The notes: generated by a model from the sequence alone, not told the origin. A stretch of 64,000 nucleotides of DNA from Hemileia vastatrix (GCA_030280995.1 JASXTE010000017.1:6089001-6153000), one strand, 5' to 3'. Shown: positions 33,401 to 43,745, counted from the stretch's first letter. Translations and numbers: made by a program.

Positions 33401-33842
33401 ACAATCTCCCTTCAAAACTATCTATGGACAAAATCCTTAATTAAATCTTATTCATGTAGGAATAAATAATCTTGCTGAACATTATCTTCAAACAATTTGA
33501 CGACTTCAAGGAAAAATTCAATCTAACTTGGAGGCAGGAATTAAAGGTATAAGAAACAGGCCAACAAAAATTGACAATCTGCTCCACTCTTTAAACCAGG
33601 AGACAAAGTATGGCTCAATTTAAATTTTTTTTTGAAAAACTTGACCATCTAGAAAACCATCTGAAAAGTGCTTGGGTCCATTTGAAATTGATGCTGAGAT
33701 CTCAAAAAATGAATTTTGACTCAAGCTACCTCCAAAGTTGCAATCAATTCATCCTGTTTTCCACGTATCTCTCTTGGAACTGGCTCAAGAAATATAACCG
33801 GGCAAGAACCATCCTCCTATGGAACTGGTTGAAGAAGAAGAT
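30500..33842 (+). pseudogene. Gy-D pol: protease, RT, RNase H, integrase
   Basis: Recognizable motifs in order are protease FIDSGASISF (near 30519), [21 protein letters not shown] (near 31330), VVVYLDDILIF (near 31660), the connection and RNase H frame 31746-32396 (TIVKTDASDYAISG), integrase zinc region and core (LMDFISQLPP near 32985, LPNDIISDR near 33145). Many in-frame stops and frameshifts are present (for example TAA or TGA inside 31075-31740). The end of the integrase is interrupted by Gy-C at 33842. Confidence 0.85.
33838..33842. repeat. target-site duplication of Gy-C (left)
   Basis: AAGAT here is repeated exactly at 42459-42463 on the other side of Gy-C. Confidence 0.9.
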
Positions 33843-34663
33843 TGTCAGCCAGGCTACTAGACTTACCCAGTGAAATAATTAATTATTTACTGGATGAAGC
33901 CACACCTTATCATCTTTAATTATTATTTAATTATCATTTAGTTACATTAAAATTAGTTATAAATTAACTAGTTACAGAATGTTAAAATTAAATTAATTAA
34001 TTAAATAAATAAGTAAAATTAAAATTATAATTTTGTCCCTTATATTTTCTCTAACACCGTGCTCAATTGACAGGTTGGGAAAAAATAAAACTTTATATTT
34101 AAAAAATAAAATACAAAGATAAAATAAGATTTAAATATTCAAATAATATTAAATATATACAAAAAAATCAAATTTCTTATTTGGGATTGACATTTACAGT
34201 AAATATTAAAATTATTGATGTATTTCTGACATACTCTGTAAATACATCTTTTTGATGCCTTCTTTTTGGAATAACTTTATTATTTGAAATACTCTTTCTA
34301 GAATGTTCTTTTTCTCTCTCTCTTCCTACTGTTTTTAGAATTTGGTTTCCGTGCTTTGTCTCTCCTTTTGCCTATAAAAGGCCTCTCTTTTTGTTGTCTT
34401 TTGATCATTCTATCTTACCAAACCATTTATTACAACAATAACCAATAAAAACTTATTCTTATATTCTATATCATTAGTATTTACAATAGCGTAATTCTAA
34501 TTTATAAATTATATTAATATTTAAATCCTACCTCTTTTTATTGAGTAAAACAATCATCTTTGAATTAAGAAATACGTACAAATTTGTTGAGAGTCCATTT
34601 AAACCTTTAAAATCCTCGTAGAACTTCGTACCAAAACTTCTAGACTAAAAGCGTACCTTGACA
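33843..34663 (+). repeat. Gy-C 5' LTR
   Basis: It starts TGTCAGCCAGG and ends CCTTGACA. A TATA box (TATAAAAG) lies at 34373-34380 and a poly(A) signal (AATAAA) at 34444-34449, placing U3, R and U5 in the expected order. Confidence 0.93.
34373..34380 (+). promoter_or_regulatory. TATA box in the Gy-C LTR
   Basis: TATAAAAG is followed about 70 nt later by AATAAA. The same box is at 42168-42175 in the 3' LTR. Confidence 0.7.
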
Positions 34664-34682
34664 ATTGGGAACCTTTCCGAAA
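34664..34682 (+). other. candidate Gy-C primer-binding region
   Basis: ATTGGGAACCTTTCCGAAA follows the LTR directly. The same place in Gy-A has a similar sequence. It does not begin with the usual TGG at +1, so the primer is uncertain. Confidence 0.4.
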
Positions 34683-34799
34683 TATCGACGGCGCAACGTT
34701 ACTTGAGGCGTAATCGAGGGGACCATCGGCGTACAAGCACCTGTAAAGGACGAGTGGAGGCGAGAAAACGACAAACGTCATATGTCACGTGATAAAAGT

Positions 34800-34880
34800 T
34801 TTTTGCTGCGAACGGGAATCGAACCGCGCTCCAAAACTTAAATTCATATACTGACTAAAGATCGTATATATCATGGTAAT
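34800..34880 (-). other. tRNA-like B-box remnant in the Gy-C leader
   Basis: On the minus strand GGTTCGATTCC (34814-34824) matches the RNA polymerase III B-box consensus perfectly. Upstream on that strand, TTTAGTCAGTAT resembles a D-arm, and a CTTTT run follows downstream. The T-stem and acceptor do not pair properly, so this is at most a decayed tRNA or a chance match. Confidence 0.3.
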
Positions 34881-35125
34881 TATTGTGATTACTATTTGTG
34901 GGTTACTCTTCACTCTTCATTTGCTACGTATTTCCTTTTACTCAGCACTCTGTAAGTGGCATTAATTTGCTCATCTTGCAGGGGGAGGTGTCTGGTAATT
35001 GGAATTTATTTTTATTATTATAATTTTTTTTTATTTTTCCTGGTTGACCATAATAGAGCAATAACTGTTCTTAGTCCCAGAGGTAATAAAATAATTATAT
35101 ATTAATATTAATTATTATCATTTTT

Positions 35126-35620
35126 CAGTTGACAATTGTCCTGATTAATTGAATTTTAATTGTTCCAGTTGACAAACTGTCCTGAAAATAATATTTTTTA
35201 AATAAAATAATTATTATAATTCCTCAGTTGACATTTTTCCTGATTAATTAATTGTTCCAGTTGACAAATTGTCCTGACAATTATATTATTTTTTAAATAA
35301 ATAATTAACATTTCATTACTTCAGTTGACTTTGAGTCCTGGTAATCCAATAAATCTTTTTAAGTAATAAAATTCATATTTAAATTACTTCAGTTGACATT
35401 AAGTCCTGGTAGTTAATTAATCAGTTAAAATAATTTTTATTAATAAAGATTCATATTTGATTATTTCAGTTGACAATAAATCCTGGTAATAAATTAGTTG
35501 ATTTAAATCCTGAAAATAAAAATTAATAGAAATTCTAATTTATTTCTACAGTTGATTGCATTATCCTGGTTTTAAATTTTTTTTTATTAATTTTATTTAA
35601 AGTTGATTTTTATCCTAAAA
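35126..35620 (+). repeat. array of bulged hairpins in the Gy-C leader
   Basis: Ten units lie at about 35126, 35166, 35225, 35258, 35322, 35390, 35467, 35496, 35549 and 35600. The pattern is CAGTT-GAY, 4-6 nt, RTC-CTG. CAG pairs with CTG and GAY with RTC, leaving TT as a bulge. GAC/GTC in the first half is replaced by GAT/ATC in the last three units, and two units lack the inner pairing. Linkers are AT-rich and unrelated. Confidence 0.8.
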
Positions 35621-35721
35621 AGATTTTTTTATTTTTTATTTTATTTCTGTTAAATAAAAAATTAAAAATAAGGACTAATTAATTTTTTGTCTCTTTTCCT
35701 TCATTTCAGTAGAATCTTAAA

Positions 35722-37818
35722 ATGACTGATCAAAGTGGTTTTGCTGCACGTGAAGAAGAACTAGACTTAATTGATTATGATGAGCCTACTTCTGTAAGTT
35801 CTCCTTTAACAAGAAGAATTTCTCAAACTAATAAATCCTTGCCCCAAACAGGATGTGGAAATGGAAGAAGTAGAAATCCTAGTGGACAATACTCAGGATC
35901 AGAAACCCAGGACAAACCCACCAGAAGAGCTTCCAAGAGGCTTCAAGATAAAAAAGATGCCGTTGTCCCAGCAGATAAAGAATCTGTCAACCCACATAAA
36001 GGAGTTAAATACTGACAGCTTAAACCTAAAGGTAAGGGTAGATGCCTTGGAAGAATGGGAGAAAAGAACAAATACTTCTCTCCAAGAGAAAAGGAAACCT
36101 CTTCCTCCCAGGGATCAACAACAATTGGCTCCCCAATCCCAAGAGATGGTGGAAGTGTCCAAGTGGCAGTGGGACTGGCTCAACACACAGTGGGACTACT
36201 TAGCTCAAAATCAGCATCAATTACCTCAGGTAGGTCCATCAAGGCCCACCCAGGCCAACCCCACTCCTCCCCACCCTTATCAAGGAGGCAAAAGAAGAAG
36301 GAAGCCCAATATGGTGATACCCAGCAAACCCTGGTACATCCCTCTATTGATTCTCAAGTGCCTTTTCTTGTGGATGACTCTGTTCCTTCAGGTAAATCTG
36401 GAAGGCAGGATGAAACCTTGAGACCTATAGAGGCTGGGAATAGTAGACAGTTATCTCATGTATCCAATCCATTACTTTTAATTGCTACCTCAATGATTAA
36501 TCCTGATATGGCTGTGATTGATGAAACTCTTGACCCTGAGTTCTATGAGAGTCTGGAAAGTTACTCAGTTTCCTTATTGAGAAACACTCCAGATGTAGCA
36601 AGAATTAATGATGAGCACTTGAGAGATATTATTGCCAAGCAAAATCATATAATGAACAATATGCAATTGACTCAGAGATATAATAGTTTGTTAACTGATC
36701 AGGGTTATCAAGCATTAAAAAGTGAAGCACAGAGAGTCTCTGATGAATTGTCTCATTACAAAGCAACCCATGAAAAGAAAATTGCTTTATGGAAAAATAT
36801 AGAAAATGATTTGTCTAAACTAAAAGATACTGTATCTGCCTGTTGCCAGGAGGTAGAAATAGATAAGATAAATCTGAAAAGATTGAGTGACCATTTGTCA
36901 TCTTTTCAACATAAAAACCAATTATCTTTTGCAACTATCAATGAAAGTTTATCTAGTCTTCCAAGAATGAAAACAAGACTAACAACCATTGAAGAAACAT
37001 TGAACTCATTGTTAAATAACCAAAAATATTCTGACAATTCTGTGAAGGAACATATAGTGCAGGATGCTCAACCAGTACCTGTGGCTAGTTCATCTAAAAT
37101 AAAAATTGATCCAGAAATACCTGTTGATAACACTGAGTTTCCATCAAAAACTGATGATGCACCAGGATCTGCAACAGAAGGATTAAACAATGAGATTTCA
37201 GCACAATTAGAGAAGTTACAGCTGCTTCTTACTCAGAAACAAGCTAGTACTAAGGAGACTCCTTCAAATCAAAAGAATTGGCCAAAACTTGACCAGTACC
37301 CAACATTTGATGGTGATTCTTCCTCTGATTGGCAACAATTTATTTGCAGAATTGATAATTTAAAAAATTCTTACAAACTCCCAGATGAGGAAATTGTGTC
37401 CAAATTAATTTCTTTGTTCACTAATGTTGCCCTGATGTGGTATGAATCTGTTCTCCTGGATGGGAATGACTACTCATGGGAGGATTGGAAGAAATTAATT
37501 AAAGCACAATTTGGTGGCTCCAAGTTCAGAATGGCTCAACAAAGGCAGTATGAGGAAACTAGATATAGCTCTTCTACTGATAAACCTATTGAGTTTTTAA
37601 TGAAACTTGTAAAACTCTTAAGGGAAATGGACCCAAATATGGAGTTTGATTTATGGAAGGACAGGATCCTCTATAAATTACCAATGTCTCTGAGAGACTT
37701 GATTGTGGCTAGGACTGAGTTCTCCAAAGAACCCTCTTCTTTCATTAATACTTGCAATGAGATACTTCTAAAAACAACAAGCCTTGGCAGAAAGGCCATG
37801 TTTGTGACAGGAAGATAA
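35722..37818 (+). CDS. gag: Gy-C Gag, with a 58-nt intron and one frame break
   Basis: Exon 1 is 35722-35793 (MTDQSGFAAREEELDLIDYD start). A 58-nt intron (35794-35851, GTAAGT to AACAG, branch-like ACTAATA) joins it in frame to 35852 onward, giving DVEMEEVEILVDN and later SKWQWDWLNTQW and HPYQGGK, both shared with Gy-A Gag. Near 36280-36310, in a run of AAAAGAAGAAGG, the frame must shift by -1 to reach the long downstream frame (to 37818), which holds a coiled coil and the capsid (WPKLDQYPTFDGDSSSDWQQ, then WYESVLLDG). Unspliced RNA would give a 97-residue product instead. The frame change may be an indel, so the gene may be inactive. Gag ends near a partial zinc knuckle (NKPWQKGHVC) that lies in the pol frame. 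Confidence 0.75.
35794..35851 (+). other. putative intron in Gy-C gag
   Basis: It has GTAAGT at the 5' end, CTAAT-type branch motif 20 nt before the 3' end and CAG at the 3' end, 58 nt. Removal connects two frames with natural composition, the second of which is the one conserved with Gy-A. Confidence 0.65.
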
Positions 37819-40800
37819 ATCTTGTGAAACAAACAGAGGAGCATGCTGATGACACAGTGGCACTGGATGATACGTCAAGTGATTGTGCCAGCAATATTTC
37901 ATATGAATCTCAACAAGAAATCTTGATGCTGGAAGAAGATATTCATTATTCAAATACTATTGACATTGATAATAATGATTTATCTACAGTTGAGGATGCT
38001 GAGATCATAAAAAACATTGAGGATAACTCAATTGTTATTGCCCCTCTTAAGGCACTAGTCTTGATTAATGGAACCAGCATTGAAGTTGTTCTGGATTCTG
38101 GAGCTGGAGGAAGTGTAGTATCTGAAAGAGCACTTGCCTCAGTAGATCAAGACTATAAATCTAAACTTTTGCCTATCATTTCTGAAAATTGGAGAGGTTA
38201 TGGCTCTGTTTTGTCCCCCATTGGTAAATACAAAGCCACAGTGTTTTTTAAATATAACCATGGTTTTGTAAGAGCTATTTGTGATTTTGTTGTCATGAAA
38301 AATGATAACTTGAGCAATTGGTTTATTGTAGGGAATGATATTTTAACCAAGTATGGCATAAAATTAGATCCTTCAAACCAATGTTTCACAATGGGGTTGA
38401 ATGGGAAGAGAAAATTTAAAATTTCCTCCCCTAAAAAATTATTAAAACCAGAATTGAACACATGTAATTCTGTGGTTCAATATAAAGGAAGATCTACAAA
38501 GGAAATGCATGCCCTTATGTCTGAAATTGACAATGCCTCTTTTGGAGAACAACTTTCTGGTGAGGATAAAGATTCCATCATTAACTTGATAAAATCTTTT
38601 CCTATGGCTTTTGCTCATGGGTCACATGAACTGGGATTAGTTAAAGAGGAAATGAAACTTTCATTGTCTTGCCCATTAACTGATATACCACCTAGTTTAA
38701 AGAAGAAGCCTTATCCTGCTTCTCCCACAAAGAGAAAAGATATTGAAGATAATATCTCTACCCTTTTAAAAATGAATATTATTGAAAAGGTAGTTGAAAC
38801 ACCTAAATATTGTGTTACCTCACCTGTCCTAATTTCTTATGAGAAAGATAAAGACAGGTTATGTGGTGATTATAGAGCACTAAATACTTATACTGTTGAT
38901 GATATCTATCCTTTACCTAGAATCAGCTCTATACATGCTACTTTACAGGGTGCTAAATATATCAGCTGTTTGGATGGTAATAAGGGATATCACCAGGTAC
39001 CTGTTGAGAAAAATTCTCAGAACTTTCTGATGATTGCCACTCATATGGGTATTTATAAGTATATTAGGATGCCATTTGGCCCTAAAAATGCCCCTTCTGT
39101 TTTCCAAAAAGTAATGGATAACACATTCCATCAAGAGATAATTGAAGGTTGGCTGATGGTTTATATTGATGATATCATTATATTCTCAAAAACATTTGAG
39201 GACCATCTTAAACACCTGTGTAAAGTATTCCAGAAAATGGATGAAATAAATATGACACTTGCTTTGAAGAAATGTAAATTTGGTTTCCATTCTTTAAAAG
39301 TTCTTGGTCATGTTGTTTCAGGCTTACAGATATGTGTTGACCAGAACAAAGTGGCAGCCATACAACAGGTGAAAGCTCCTACAACAGTGAGGGAGCTCCA
39401 AAGTTTTTTGGGAATGTGTGGATACTATAGACAGTATATTAAAAATTACCAAGTCATAGCTTTACCCCTTACCCAATTAACTAGAAATGATGTTGCTTTT
39501 GTCTGGAATAGTGAAAGACAAAGAGCCTTTGACACTATGAAACACTGTTTGATGTCAGCACCAATTCTTGCTTTACCTGACTTTGATCAACCATTTTTTT
39601 TGTACACTGATGCCAGTTTTATTGGTCTTGGTGCTGCCCTCCATCAAAAACAAGTGATAAATGATAAAGTTTCAGAAGTAGTAATTTGTTATATTTCAAG
39701 AACCTTGAGAAATAGTGAATTGAAATATGGTGCTACTCAATTAGAGTGTTTAGCTGTAGTATGGGCTCTGGAAAAGCTTCATTACTACCTAGATGACCAG
39801 AAATTTGAACTTGTCACTGACTGCAGTGCAGTTAAATCCCTTTTAAACTTGAAAACACCTAATAGACATATGTTTAGATGGCAGCTGGCTGTTCAAGAAT
39901 ACAGAGGGAGAATGACAATTATTCACAGAGCTGGTATTGGTCATTCAAATGTGGATATGTTATCAAGGTTACCCTTACCAAATGATGACTCAAATCCTGC
40001 TTATGATCCTGAGGATGAAATTATCCATATCCATGGGATATATGTGGTTGATATGGAGGAAGATCTATTACAGCTTATTCTGGAATCATATGATAAGGAC
40101 ACTGACTTGAAAAAGTTATGCACCATATTAAATGATCCAAAGAATGCTTCAATACAAGCATTAATTAAAACCCTTCCACCAAAGTACCAAAAAGGTTTGG
40201 AAAAAGGAAAATTTTCAATTGATGAAGGATATCTATATTATAGAAGAAAGTTGAGTAATGTTATTTTTATTCCTCCTTCTATGAAAGAAATCATCTTGAA
40301 AATTTGTCATGATGACATATTAGCTGACCATTTTGATCTTGAAAAAACAATGATCAGAATTAAGAACACTGCTTGGTGGGCTAATATGTCTGAGGACACA
40401 AAATTATATGTTGAATCCTGTGATTCATGCCAAAAATCAAAAAGATTAACTGGTAAAAGAGCAGGATTAATGCAACATATTGAACCTCCTGATGCTCCAT
40501 GGCAAATAATAAACATGGATTTTGTAACAGGATTACCTATTGCTGGTAAAGACAGTTATAACTCTTGTTGGGTTATTGTGGATAGATTCACAAAAATGTG
40601 TAAATTTATCCCTACCCACAAGGATGTTTCCACTAAAGAATTAGCTTTCTTATGGTGGTCTCATATGTTTAATACTGCTGGTTTTCCTAAAGCCATAATC
40701 TCTGACAGAGATCCTAAATTTACTTCTGAATTTTGGATGTCTCTGATGGATGTTTGTGGTTGTGATCTGAAACTTTCTACTGCCCATCACCCTCAGACTG

Positions 40801-41603
40801 ATGGTTTAGCTGAAAGAATGATTCAGACTTTAGAGGACATGATAAGAAGATATTGTGCCTTTGGCCTTGAGTATAAAGATAATGACAGATTCACTCATGA
40901 TTGGGTTACCTTACTTCCTGGGTTAGAATTTGCTTATAATAGCACTGTTCATTCTGTTACTCAAAGAAAGCCTTTTGAGCTCTGGATTGGATATGTTCCT
41001 AATACTCCTGCCCAAATTCTCAATAACAAAATACCTAAATTGGATATACATCCTGGTGTAAAATCTTTTCTTCAAATGCAACAACTATGTAGAAATCATG
41101 CTCAAAAATGTATTGAAAAATTATTTGAATATGAGAAGAAAAGATGGGACAAATCCCATAAAGAATACACTTTTAAAAAGGGTGATGAAGTGTTGATTTC
41201 TACAGTCCACTTCAACTTACAAGGTAATAACAAATTAAAAGATCCATTTGTTGGTCCTTTTGTTGTCAGAAGAATGATTGGAGATAATGCAGTTGAAGTT
41301 ACTCTGTATTCCCCATATGACAGAAAACATCCTGTTTTTCCAATATCTCTTTTGAAACCTTACACATCCAATAGTGATTTATTTCCAAAAAGGAGGGGTA
41401 GACCAAAAAAAACCCCAAATGAAATCTCTGAGACAGCAGAAATTGAAAAAATATTAAATGACAGAATAGTCACTGCTGAGAAAGGTACAGAATACTTATT
41501 GAGATTCAAGAATAAATCATCTGAATATGATTCTTGGATACCTGGGAAGGAGATATCTAATCTTCCTACTCTACTAAAAAAGTATAAGAAGAAAAAATCA
41601 TAG
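37761..41603 (+). CDS. pol: Gy-C pol: protease, RT, RNase H, integrase, chromodomain
   Basis: The frame opens after TGA 37758-37760 and lies -1 relative to the capsid frame, overlapping it for 55 nt. It has no early ATG (GTG at 37824), so it is probably made as a fusion by frameshifting or joined by a lost indel. Numbering from 37824: protease DSGAGG at about 91, RT LCGDYRALNT then YIDD at 447-450, RNase H YTDASFIGLGAALHQ, integrase zinc finger (CDSC), catalytic D899, D961 and E997 (35-residue spacing) and a C-terminal chromodomain (EIEKILNDR, then EYLLRFKNKSSEYDSWIP) at about 1203-1240. No internal stop is present. It should support transposition if Gag is functional. Confidence 0.92.
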   Translation, partial: DTSKNNKPWQKGHVCDRKINLVKQTEEHADDTVALDDTSSDCASNISYESQQEILMLEEDIHYSNTIDIDNNDLSTVEDAEIIKNIEDNSIVIAPLKALVLINGTSIEVVLDSGAGGSVVSERALASVDQDYKSKLLPIISENWRGYGSVLSPIGKYKATVFFKYNHGFVRAICDFVVMKNDNLSNWFIVGNDILTKYGIKLDPSNQCFTMGLNGKRKFKISSPKKLLKPELNTCNSVVQYKGRSTKEMHALMSEIDNASFGEQLSGEDKDSIINLIKSFPMAFAHGSHELGLVKEEMKLSLSCPLTDIPPSLKKKPYPASPTKRKDIEDNISTLLKMNIIEKVVETPKYCVTSPVLISYEKDKDRLCGDYRALNTYTVDDIYPLPRISSIHATLQGAKYISCLDGNKGYHQVPVEKNSQNFLMIATHMGIYKYIRMPFGPKNAPSVFQKVMDNTFHQEIIEGWLMVYIDDIIIFSKTFEDHLKHLCKVFQKMDEINMTLALKKCKFGFHSLKVLGHVVSGLQICVDQNKVAAIQQVKAPTTVRELQSFLGMCGYYRQYIKNYQVIALPLTQLTRNDVAFVWNSERQRAFDTMKHCLMSAPILALPDFDQPFFLYTDASFIGLGAALHQKQVINDKVSEVVICYISRTLRNSELKYGATQLECLAVVWALEKLHYYLDDQKFELVTDCSAVKSLLNLKTPNRHMFRWQLAVQEYRGRMTIIHRAGIGHSNVDMLSRLPLPNDDSNPAYDPEDEIIHIHGIYVVDMEEDLLQLILESYDKDTDLKKLCTILNDPKNASIQALIKTLPPKYQKGLEKGKFSIDEGYLYYRRKLSNVIFIPPSMKEIILKICHDDILADHFDLEKTMIRIKNTAWWANMSEDTKLYVESCDSCQKSKRLTGKRAGLMQHIEPPDAPWQIINMDFVTGLPIAGKDSYNSCWVIVDRFTKMCKFIPTHKDVSTKELAFLWWSHMFNTAGFPKAIISDRDPKFTSEFWMSLMDVCGCDLKLSTAHHPQTDGLAERMIQTLEDMIRRYCAFGLEYKDNDRFTHDWVTLLPGLEFAYNSTVHSVTQRKPFELWIGYVPNTPAQILNNKIPKLDIHPGVKSFLQMQQLCRNHAQKCIEKLFEYEKKRWDKSHKEYTFKKGDEVLISTVHFNLQGNNKLKDPFVGPFVVRRMIGDNAVEVTLYSPYDRKHPVFPISLLKPYTSNSDLFPKRRGRPKKTPNEISETAEIEKILNDRIVTAEKGTEYLLRFKNKSSEYDSWIPGKEISNLPTLLKKYKKKKS

Positions 41604-41626
41604 CATTTTTTTTTATTATTTTTTTT

Positions 41627-41638
41627 AGAGTAAGGGAG
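41627..41638 (+). other. Gy-C polypurine tract
   Basis: AGAGTAAGGGAG directly precedes the 3' LTR, matching GGGTGAGGGAG at the same place in Gy-A. Confidence 0.75.
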
Positions 41639-42458
41639 TGTCAGCCAGGCTACTAGACTTACCCAGTGAAATAATTAATTATTTACTGGATGAAGCCGCA
41701 CCTTATCATCTTTAATTATTATTTAATTATCATTTAGTTACATTAAAATTAGTTATAAATTAACTAGTTACAGAATGTTAAAATTAAATTAATTAATTAA
41801 ATAAATAAGTAAAATTAAAATTATAATTTTGTCCCTTATATTTTCTCTAACACCGTGCTCAATTGACAGGTTGGGAAAAAATAAAACTTTATATTTAAAA
41901 AATAAAATACAAAGATAAAATAAGATTTAAATATTCAAATAATATTAAATATATACAAAAAAATCAAATTTCTTATTTGGGATTGACATTTACAGTAAAT
42001 ATTATATTATTGATGTATTTCTGACATACTCTGTAAATACATCTTTTTGACGCCTTCTTTTTGGAATAACTTTATTATTTGAAATACTCTTTCTGAAATG
42101 TTCTTTTTCTCTCTCTCTTCCTACTGTTTTTAGAATTTGGTTTCCGTGCTTTGTCTCTCCTTTTGCCTATAAAAGGCCTCTCTTTTTGTTGTCTTTTGAT
42201 CATTCTATCTTACCAAACTATTTATTACAACAATAACCAATAAAAACTTATTCTTATATTCTATATCATTAGTATTTACAATAGCGTAATTCTAATTTAT
42301 AAATTATATTAATATTTTAATCCTACCTCTTTTTATTGAGTAAAACAATCATCTTTGAATTAAGAAATACGTACAAATTTGTTGAGAGTCCATTTAAACC
42401 TTTAAAATCCTCGTAGAACTTCGTACCAAAACTTCTAGACTAAAAGCGTACCTTGACA
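41639..42458 (+). repeat. Gy-C 3' LTR
   Basis: It is about 99% identical to 33843-34663. It ends CCTTGACA and is followed by the AAGAT duplication. Confidence 0.93.
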
Positions 42459-42869
42459 AAGATAATCTAGAGTGGGAAGTAAGCTAGATTCTTGATTCAA
42501 GAAGGTGCTAAGGGAAACTTTAATACCTCGCAGAATGGGAAGGCTAACTCAATGATACAAATAAACCATCTTAGGAACCAGCCATTAATGTTTCTAATGC
42601 TCCTGAACATATCAAATCTTTTCACTTAAAATATATGTCCTAACCTAAACCTTAAATTCCTTCATTCCTTCATTCTATTTTCTGTTTCTTTTCTTTCTTT
42701 TTTTTTCTTTTCTTTTCTTTTCTAAAAACCTAAAACTTAAATCTGCAACATATCTTTCAAACAAAAAACTTAAAAAACTTCATAATCATTTAAATCTTAA
42801 ATTCTTAATCTATTATTTTTTCAATTTCTAATTTCTGTATACTTCTTTAAGACTAAATTTAAAATTTTA

Positions 42870-43697
42870 AATAAAATAAAATAAAATATAATAAAAATAA
42901 AATACAATAAAATAAAATAAAATAAATAAAATAAAATAAAATAAAATAAAATAAAATAAAATAAAATAAAATAAAATAAAATAAAATAAAATAAAATAAA
43001 ATAAAATAAAATAAAATAAAATAAAATAAAATAAAATAAAATAAAATAAAATAAAATAAAATAAAATAAAATAAAATAAAATAAAATAAAATAAAATAAA
43101 ATAAAATAAAATAAAAATAAAATAAAATAAAATTAAATAAAATTAAATAAAATTATAAAAAAAAAATAAAAAAAAATAAAATAAAATCAAATAAAATTAT
43201 AAAAAAAAATAAAAAAATAAAATAAAAATAAAATAAAAGTAAAATAAAAATAATGTAAAAATAAAATAAAAATAAAATAAAAATAAAATAAAAATAAAAT
43301 AAAAATAAAATAAAAATAAAATAAAAATAAAATAAAAATAAAATAAAAATAAAATAAAAATAAAATAAAAATAAAATAAAAATAAAATAAAAATAAAATA
43401 AAAATAAAATAAAAATAAAATAAAAATAAAATAAAAATAAAATAAAAATAAAATAAAAATAAAATAAAAATAAAATAAAAATAAAATAAAAATAAAATAA
43501 AAATAAAATAAAAATAAAATAAAAATAAAATAAAAATAAAATAAAAATAAAATAAAAATAAAAATAAAATAAAAATAAAATAAAAATAAAAATAAAATAA
43601 AAATAAAATAAAAATAAAATAAAAATAAAATAAAAATAAAATAAAAATAAAATAAAAATAAAATAAAAATAAAATAAAAATAAAATAAAAATAAAAT

Positions 43698-43732
<35 letters not shown>

Positions 43733-43745
43733 ATAAAATAAAAAG
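42870..43745 (+). repeat. long (AAAAT)n simple-repeat tract within Gy-D
   Basis: About 0.85 kb of AAAAT units gradually changes to AAAAATAAAAT in the second half. It separates the pol end from the antisense gene. The reverse copy Gy-D2 has the equivalent TTTTA tracts (63205-63245 and 63840-63990) downstream of its antisense gene, so the repeat belongs to the element. Confidence 0.92.

Larger units (their letters stand above)
33843..42458 (+). mobile_element. Gy-C: young chromodomain-bearing Ty3/Gypsy retrotransposon
   Basis: The 8.6-kb element has LTRs of 821 and 820 bp that differ at about seven positions and is flanked by the perfect duplication AAGAT. Internally it has a long leader with a bulged-hairpin array, a gag gene with an apparent intron and an uninterrupted pol ORF of 1259 codons ending in a chromodomain. 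It is the better-preserved relative of Gy-A. It inserted into the older Gy-D. Confidence 0.94.

Noticed and set aside
34800..34880. A functional tRNA gene on the minus strand
   Set aside because: The B-box is perfect, but the T-stem has several mismatches and no matching acceptor strand is found upstream.
36055..36290. N-terminal part of the long Gy-C frame as the real Gag start
   Set aside because: The overlapping frame encodes the WQWDW and HPYQGGK motifs shared with Gy-A, so the first about 80 codons of the long frame are out-of-frame sequence.
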